Assembly: GCA_003221825.1 (NCBI GenBank)
Contig: QHUE01000218.1
Span: 1-10,421 of the forward strand
DNA length: 10,421 nucleotides
Direction of reading: 5' to 3'
Source: Gemmatimonadota bacterium
Lineage (GTDB): Bacteria; Gemmatimonadota; Gemmatimonadetes; Gemmatimonadales; GWC2-71-9
Shown here one piece after another: positions 6,594 to 10,421 of this stretch; position 1 is the first letter of the stretch, and each line of letters begins with the position of its first letter. The notes beneath the pieces are model-generated. The model saw nothing but the letters and a program-made list of their open reading frames with translations. It was not told where the DNA came from and ran no database searches. A program made the position numbers and the translations under genes.

Positions 6594-7609
6594 GTCGTGA
6601 TCTCGACGGGTTCGAGGCCGGGGAGCGGAAGATCGGCGCGGGCGTCGAGCGTCCAATCGCTGCGCTCGCCCTGGCGCAGCCGGTGCCAGCCGGCGCGCGC
6701 GATCATGGCGGCGTTGTCGGCGTTGAGGCGCGGGCTCGCCACGGCGACGCGGGCGATGCCCTTGAGGCGCTCGGCAGCCCGTGCCGACAGAGCCTTGCTG
6801 CAGGCGACGCCGCCGCCCAGCACGGCGGCCCTGTACCCGGTGGCGCGCACGGCGCGCTCGAGCTTCGTGACCAGCACATCGAGCACCGCATCCTGAAAGC
6901 CGCGGGCGAGGTGTGCGCGGTCGCGGCCCAAGTCGTCCGACGCCCGCACGGCATGCAGCACGGCGGTTTTGAGGCCGGAGAACGAGAATTCGAACCCGTC
7001 GGCAATCATCGGGCGCGGGAAGTTGTAACGCGTTGGATCCCCTGTGCGCGCCAGCTGCTCGATCGGGGGGCCGCCCGGATAGCCGAGGCCGAGCAGCGTG
7101 GCGACCTTGTCGAACGCTTCGCCGGCCGCGTCATCGCGGGTCTCACCGAGCAGCCGGTAGCGGCCCCAGGCGGGCACGTCGAGCAGCAGCGTGTGTCCAC
7201 CTGATACCAACAAGGCAACGAAAGGAGGAGCGAGCTCGCGGTCTTCAACCGCCGGAGCAAAGAGGTGCCCCTCCATGTGATGCACGCCGATCAGCGCGCG
7301 ATCGCCGGCGAAGGCGAACGATTTGGCGTACACCACGCCGACGAGCAGGGCGCCCGCGAGTCCGGGACCGGCGGTGACGGCCACCGCGTCGATCGCGGAC
7401 GGCGCGAGTCCGGCTTCCGCGAGCGCGCGATCCACGACCGCCGGCAAGGCGGCGAGATGCGCGCGGCTCGCCAGCTCGGGGACGACGCCGCCGAAGACCT
7501 TGTGAATGTCCTGCGACAGGATGACGAGACTCGCGAGCTCACCGCCGACCAGCACGGCCGCCGAGGTCTCGTCGCACGACGTCTCGATGCCGAGGACGGC
7601 GTCAGCCAC
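6590..7609 (-). CDS. tsaD: tRNA N6-threonylcarbamoyladenosine transferase TsaD
   Basis: TsaD, with TsaB and TsaE, transfers the threonylcarbamoyl group to A37 of ANN-decoding tRNAs; it is a near-universal essential enzyme. The protein has 339 residues, typical length. Visible motifs are the N-terminal ASKHA loop LGIETSCDETS (6-16), metal ligands H111 and H115 in HHMEGH (110-115), VSGGHT (135-140), GEAFDKVA (163-170), the GLGYPGGPPIE loop (174-184), FSFSGLKTA (208-216), GGGVACSK (265-272) and NADNAAMIA (296-304), with Asp298 as the third metal ligand. The GTG at 7609 places GIETS at the normal distance from the start. No Shine-Dalgarno sequence is possible just upstream because that stretch is almost pure C on this strand, so translation is probably coupled to the preceding ybbR gene. 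Its stop overlaps lgt. Confidence 0.97.
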   Translation of the reverse strand: MADAVLGIETSCDETSAAVLVGGELASLVILSQDIHKVFGGVVPELASRAHLAALPAVVDRALAEAGLAPSAIDAVAVTAGPGLAGALLVGVVYAKSFAFAGDRALIGVHHMEGHLFAPAVEDRELAPPFVALLVSGGHTLLLDVPAWGRYRLLGETRDDAAGEAFDKVATLLGLGYPGGPPIEQLARTGDPTRYNFPRPMIADGFEFSFSGLKTAVLHAVRASDDLGRDRAHLARGFQDAVLDVLVTKLERAVRATGYRAAVLGGGVACSKALSARAAERLKGIARVAVASPRLNADNAAMIARAGWHRLRQGERSDWTLDARADLPLPGLEPVEITT

Positions 7610-8346
7610 GACGGCGGGGGGGCGGGGGGGGGGGCGCCGGCGCCCGTCTCCACGGGGATTCCGCCGAACGAGCGCTCGGCGATGCGGCCCATTTCGCCCG
7701 TGACGGTCACATGCTTCGGCGAGAGGCGCACGATGCCCAGCGGCATGGTGTCGATCGGCACATTGCGCGTGAACTCGCCCGAGACGCTTGTGATCTCCAC
7801 CGGCACCGTCGTCACTGACTCGATGGCTGCCAGGCTTTTTTCGGGGCCGACCAGACGCACCGTCGTCGGGGTCATCGAGAGCCCGCCGTGCAGCACCTGA
7901 CCGGACTCGGGCGTCACCGTGACGAGCGAGACGATGCGGACTTCTTTGCGGGTCACGCTGTCGAGCGCCAGCGTGATCTCGTTCGGCCGCACCTCCAGGA
8001 CGCGGACGTCGGCGCCCTTGGGGAGGGAAAGCTCGACTTCGGCCGGATCGAGGTGAATGGCCCAGCTGGAGGTCGTCAGGGTGTCGGGTACGCGGCGCGT
8101 GATGTCGCCGGCCAGCGAGCGCAGCTTCAGAATCTGGCTGCCCTTGCCGGAAATCTGCACGCGGACCTTGGGCGGCTTCTGGAGCAGTGCGCGGCCGGGC
8201 GGCAACTGCACGTTCAGCGTCACATCGAAGCTCGTCGTGATGGGCTGCTGCAGCTGCACGGCGACGTAGAGCATCAGCGCCAGAAGCAGCGCCGCACCCT
8301 TGATGGGCCAGTTGCGCGTGATCTCCTGGAACACGCTAGGGCTCAC
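7291..8346 (-). CDS. YbbR-domain membrane protein, reading frame extended by a C-tract
   Basis: The frame encodes 351 residues, of which about the first 240 look real. A short cytoplasmic start and one membrane helix (~14-31) are followed by two YbbR-type beta domains (~36-128 and ~133-217, ending HVTVTGEMG). This is the architecture of CdaR/YbbR proteins, which in Firmicutes regulate the diadenylate cyclase CdaA; no cyclase gene is in this window. After GIPVETGAGA (229-238) the frame enters C11-G-C7 and then reads tsaD out of frame to 7291, giving a low-complexity Ser/Arg/Pro tail. That 319 bp overlap is unlikely to be natural. With one C fewer, the protein would end after 247 residues at TGA 7604-7602, overlapping the tsaD GTG by 8 bp. 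A GTG at 8334 is an alternative start. The gene overlaps the upstream redoxin gene by 11 bp. Confidence 0.8.
   Translation of the reverse strand: MSPSVFQEITRNWPIKGAALLLALMLYVAVQLQQPITTSFDVTLNVQLPPGRALLQKPPKVRVQISGKGSQILKLRSLAGDITRRVPDTLTTSSWAIHLDPAEVELSLPKGADVRVLEVRPNEITLALDSVTRKEVRIVSLVTVTPESGQVLHGGLSMTPTTVRLVGPEKSLAAIESVTTVPVEITSVSGEFTRNVPIDTMPLGIVRLSPKHVTVTGEMGRIAERSFGGIPVETGAGAPPPAPPPSWLTPSSASRRRATRPRRPCWSAVSSRVSSSCRRTFTRSSAASSPSWRAARISPPCRRSWIARSRKPDSRRPRSTRWPSPPVPDSRAPCSSAWCTPNRSPSPAIAR
7616..7634. repeat. Homopolymer tract G7-C-G11 (C11-G-C7 on the coding strand)
   Basis: Seven G at 7616-7622, one C, then eleven G at 7624-7634 on the plus strand. It is the longest homopolymer in the window and lies exactly where the ybbR frame should end and tsaD should begin, 7 bases upstream of the tsaD GTG. 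Its length sets which of three frames ybbR follows. Such tracts are prone to slippage by polymerases and also to sequencing miscalls. Confidence 0.95.
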
Positions 8347-8707
8347 TCAGCAGGCGTCGGATCAGCACTTCGTTGACCGGATCTTCCCAATTGGCGGCCC
8401 CGATGACGCGTTTCACGATCATCCCGTCGCGGTCGATCAGATAACTCTCCGGTACGCCGAAGATGTCGTACGACTGCCGGATCGCGCCACTGGGGTCGTG
8501 GAGGATGTCGAACGTGAGTCCCAGGTCGTTCGCGAACGCCAGGATCTGCGCCGGGCCATTCTGCTCCTTGTCCGGATAGAATGCCGGCGCGGTGGATCCG
8601 ATTTCCAGCAGGTTGAGCTGCGGGCGGAGCTTGATCGCGAGCGCGACGCCAAAGACGGCGGTCGTCACCACACCGGCGATCAACGTCCACTGTTGCCGAT
8701 TCGTCAT
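8336..8707 (-). CDS. TlpA/ResA-like membrane thioredoxin, lacking the active-site segment
   Basis: A 123-residue protein with an N-terminal membrane helix (~8-26) and the two ends of a TlpA/ResA-type thioredoxin fold. The opening IGSTAPAF (36-43) is the standard start of such domains. The second half, from LAFANDLGLTFDILHD (~55-70) through GVPESYLIDRDG (85-96), is the standard continuation, with the usual cis-proline loop region. The stretch normally lying between them, about 50-60 residues with the central strand and the WCxxC redox site, is absent. At residues 43-50 the sequence passes directly from APAF to YPDKEQNG. The protein has no cysteine at all, so it cannot act as a thiol oxidoreductase. 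It may be a relic, an in-frame deletion, or an assembly collapse. Its ATG overlaps the rpe stop, and its stop overlaps ybbR. Confidence 0.75.
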   Translation of the reverse strand: MTNRQQWTLIAGVVTTAVFGVALAIKLRPQLNLLEIGSTAPAFYPDKEQNGPAQILAFANDLGLTFDILHDPSGAIRQSYDIFGVPESYLIDRDGMIVKRVIGAANWEDPVNEVLIRRLLSEP

Positions 8708-9381
8708 GCGGTCACCATGCAGCGGCGGCGCAGCTCCTGCACCTCGCGCGCCGGGTCGGCGGCCGCGAACACCGCGTTGCCGGCCACGAAGGTGTCGGCG
8801 CCGGCCTCATGTGCCGCGGCGATCGTCTGTCTCGCAATGCCACCGTCGACCTCGAGAAAGAACCGTGCGTCGTGCGTCGTGCGGAGTGTGTGGGCGCGCC
8901 GGATCTTATCGTTCGATCCCTCAAGGTAACTCTGGCCGCCGAATCCCGGGTTCACCGTCATGATCAGCAGCAGATCGAGATCGCGGATCACTTCCTCGGC
9001 GAGCGCGAGCGGCGTACCAGGATTGAGGGCCAGCCCGGCCATCATGCCCTGCTTCTTCACCGCCTCGAGCTGCCGTTGCACGTGAATCGTGGCCTCAGGG
9101 TGAAACGTGAACACCGACGCGCCGACGTCCGCGAAGGATTCGATGTAGTGCTCGGGTTCGACCACCATCAAGTGTACGTCGATCGGCTTCTCGGTGAGCT
9201 TGCGGAGCGTCTCGATCATGTTGGCGCCGAACGTGATGTTCGGGACGAAGCGCCCATCCATCACATCCACGTGCAGCCAATCGGCCCCGGCTTCCAACAC
9301 CTGCGCGATCTGCTCCTTGAGTCGCGCGAGATCGGCAGAGAGGACGCTCGGCGCGATGCGGATGCCCCCCCCATTCGTCAT
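8704..9381 (-). CDS. rpe: Ribulose-phosphate 3-epimerase
   Basis: Rpe interconverts ribulose 5-phosphate and xylulose 5-phosphate in the pentose phosphate pathway. The 225-residue TIM-barrel protein has normal length and all the landmarks. These are IAPSVLSAD (8-16), the metal-binding HVDVMDGRFVPNITFG (37-52) with H37 and D39, DVHLMV (68-73) with H70, MTVNPGFGGQ (141-150), and the catalytic EVDGGI (177-182) with D179. The phosphate-binding end reads GNAVF (201-205), where Ser is more usual than Asn. The ATG at 9381 was chosen because it overlaps the PASTA gene stop (ATGA) and sits 10 residues before the conserved PSVLSAD. The frame stays open upstream to 10242, but that is the wrong frame of the PASTA gene. 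Codons 4-6 contain a run of eight G. Confidence 0.97.
   Translation of the reverse strand: MTNGGGIRIAPSVLSADLARLKEQIAQVLEAGADWLHVDVMDGRFVPNITFGANMIETLRKLTEKPIDVHLMVVEPEHYIESFADVGASVFTFHPEATIHVQRQLEAVKKQGMMAGLALNPGTPLALAEEVIRDLDLLLIMTVNPGFGGQSYLEGSNDKIRRAHTLRTTHDARFFLEVDGGIARQTIAAAHEAGADTFVAGNAVFAAADPAREVQELRRRCMVTA
9365..9372. repeat. Homopolymer tract C8 (G8 in rpe codons 4-6)
   Basis: Eight C on the plus strand, read as GGGGGGGG within codons 4-6 of rpe (Gly-Gly-Gly). A one-base change here would knock rpe out of frame near its start. Confidence 0.9.
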
Positions 9382-10136
9382 TGCGGACTCCGGGCGACGA
9401 CGATGTCCACGACCGTGCCGGGCGCCGCCAGCGTCCCGGCCGCGGGACTCTGCGCCACCACCGTGCCGGGCGAGGCTTCGGACGTTCGCCGCCGTGTCAC
9501 CGTGCCGAGCTGCAATCCTTCGTTCTCCAGTCTGGTACGTGAGTCGGCCGACGACATGCCCAGCAGATCGGGAACCGGGATCGTCGGCGCGCCGCGGCTG
9601 ATGACGACGGTCACGCTGGCACCGGGCGGCAGCGCGGTTCCCGCGGGGGGTCGCGTGAGCATCGCGAGCCCGGTCGGCGCGTCCGCCTGCACCGACTCCG
9701 CCTGGCTCGCGACCAATCCGGCGGCGGCGATCAGCGACTGCGCGAGCCCGCCGTCGAGCTTCGCAACGTCTGGTACCGGAATTTTGGGCGGGCCGGCGCT
9801 CGACACCAGGGTGATCTTCGTGCCTTCGGGAGCGACGATGCCGGGCGGCGGGTCCTGCCACACCACGATCCCCGCCGGCGCCGTCGGATGCGGCTCGGCG
9901 CCGCCGTCGGTGACCTGCAGCTTCGATCTCTGGATCTCCGCCTGCGCTTCCGCCATGGTGAGACCGAGCACGCGCGGCACCGCCTGGTGGCCGGGCAGGA
10001 TGGGGGCGGGGAAGAGAATGAGGTACGCGGTGAGGTAGCCCGCGAGCACCATCCCGGCGCCGATCCCGATCCACTTCCAGGTTTTGGTGTCGACCCGGAC
10101 ACCCTGCAGCGAGTCGAAGTGGCGCCGCACGCGCAT
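9378..10136 (-). CDS. Membrane-anchored protein with three PASTA domains, no kinase
   Basis: A 252-residue protein: about 20 cytoplasmic residues, one membrane helix (~21-43), then three outward-facing PASTA domains at ~50-115, ~118-182 and ~185-250. Each has the PASTA pattern: a PxVxGL-type start (VPRVLGLT 53-60; VPDVAKLD 121-128; VPDLLGMS 188-195), a helix with Ala/Leu, a QxPxxG-type turn (QDPPPG 94-99; TRPPAG 161-166; QSPAAG 229-234), and a closing strand (KITLVSSAG, VTVVISRG, VDIVVARS). PASTA domains bind peptidoglycan fragments or beta-lactams and normally cap PrkC/PknB-type kinases or class A penicillin-binding proteins; neither catalytic domain is present. The neighbours rsmB (upstream, 1 bp overlap) and rpe (downstream, 4 bp overlap) are those of the PASTA-kinase locus in Firmicutes. 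It is probably an envelope sensor or scaffold, which is inference. Confidence 0.92.
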   Translation of the reverse strand: MRVRRHFDSLQGVRVDTKTWKWIGIGAGMVLAGYLTAYLILFPAPILPGHQAVPRVLGLTMAEAQAEIQRSKLQVTDGGAEPHPTAPAGIVVWQDPPPGIVAPEGTKITLVSSAGPPKIPVPDVAKLDGGLAQSLIAAAGLVASQAESVQADAPTGLAMLTRPPAGTALPPGASVTVVISRGAPTIPVPDLLGMSSADSRTRLENEGLQLGTVTRRRTSEASPGTVVAQSPAAGTLAAPGTVVDIVVARSPQ

Positions 10137-10421
10137 CAGCGCGCTCCTGCCCGCTCGAGGCGCGCCGCGTACGCGCCGTCGATCCCGTGGCGCTGGGGCA
10201 GCGACTGAAAGTCGCCCGCCGCGGTGAGCAAATCCGCCGCAACTGCGTCCGGGCGAGGCGACCGCGTGAATTCCGGGTTCCGTTTCAGAAAACTCTCCAC
10301 GACGTGTTCATTCTCCTCCGGCTCGAGCGAGCAAGTCGCAAAGATGAGCAGGCCGCCCGGTCGCACGAGCGAGGCCGCTGCCGCGAGCAACCGCCCCTGC
10401 CGCTCCGCCGCGCGCGCGAAC
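10136..10421 (-). CDS. rsmB: 16S rRNA m5C967 methyltransferase RsmB, C-terminal part
   Basis: The last 95 codons of an RsmB/Fmu-type S-adenosylmethionine-dependent RNA cytosine-5 methyltransferase. The frame runs in from the window edge, and its first complete codon begins at 10420. The visible part covers the end of the Rossmann methyltransferase core. It includes a LVRPGGLLIFATCSLEPEEN segment, in which the TC motif cysteine followed by S-x-x-x-EEN is the RsmB/NOP2/Sun family hallmark. The closing HGIDGAYAARLER segment corresponds to the usual 'DGFFxARL' end. The N-terminal NusB-like domain and the second catalytic cysteine lie outside. Its TGA shares one base with the ATG of the PASTA gene. 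A closely related family member such as RsmF is possible, but the neighbours favour RsmB. Confidence 0.9.
   Translation of the reverse strand, partial: FARAAERQGRLLAAAASLVRPGGLLIFATCSLEPEENEHVVESFLKRNPEFTRSPRPDAVAADLLTAAGDFQSLPQRHGIDGAYAARLERAGAR

Noticed and set aside
7291..7601. C-terminal third of the ybbR frame as a genuine new domain
   Set aside because: It is a Ser/Arg/Pro-rich translation of tsaD in the wrong frame, starting exactly at the homopolymer tract. TsaD itself is fully conserved there.
9382..10242. Long N-terminal extension of the rpe frame
   Set aside because: It is the out-of-frame reading of the PASTA and rsmB genes. Rpe proteins start about 10 residues before PSVLSAD, which the ATG at 9381 gives.
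1..10421. tRNA, rRNA, CRISPR, insertion sequences or phage genes
   Set aside because: No spaced repeats, terminal inverted repeats, transposase motifs or cloverleaf-like stretches were noticed, and coding genes fill the window almost completely.

Overview
The window is GC-rich, gene-dense bacterial chromosome with no phage, transposon, CRISPR or RNA gene that I can see. The gene content suggests the FCB side of the bacterial tree, with Gemmatimonadota as my best guess. The clues are a secreted M14 peptidase with a type IX-like C-terminal domain, a cytochrome c/FTR1 fusion, and the gene order rsmB - PASTA protein - rpe - redoxin - ybbR - tsaD - lgt. This placement is inference from gene style, not from a marker search.

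Left half, plus strand (1-5780): the tail of a HAD-like hydrolase, a CYTH-domain triphosphate-binding protein, a C-tail-anchored protein of unknown function, a secreted zinc carboxypeptidase (M14), holo-ACP synthase (acpS), and a large cytochrome c/FTR1 iron permease. The first five are chained by 4-28 bp overlaps and read as one transcript. The permease is set off by a 30 bp AT-rich gap that looks like its own promoter, placed so close to the GTG that the mRNA would be leaderless.

Right half, minus strand (10421 down to 5742): the C-terminal part of rsmB (16S rRNA m5C methyltransferase), a membrane-anchored three-PASTA protein, rpe, a thioredoxin-like protein, a YbbR-domain protein, tsaD (tRNA t6A synthesis) and lgt (lipoprotein diacylglyceryl transferase). 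Every junction overlaps by 1-11 bp, except ybbR/tsaD as sequenced. The operon mixes translation/RNA modification (rsmB, tsaD), central carbon metabolism (rpe) and cell-envelope functions (PASTA, YbbR, Lgt). The two halves converge, with the 3' ends of the permease gene and lgt overlapping by 39 bp.

The most unusual points are these. (1) A C11-G-C7 tract (coding strand) at the ybbR/tsaD junction controls whether YbbR stops at the tsaD start, runs 300 bp into tsaD out of frame (as here), or fuses to TsaD. (2) The TlpA-like thioredoxin lacks the whole active-site segment, including CxxC. (3) A kinase-less PASTA protein sits between rsmB and rpe, where Firmicutes such as Bacillus subtilis carry prpC-prkC(PASTA kinase)-rsgA. 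No gene-free stretch longer than 30 bp is present, and I do not see a wholly new multi-gene system.
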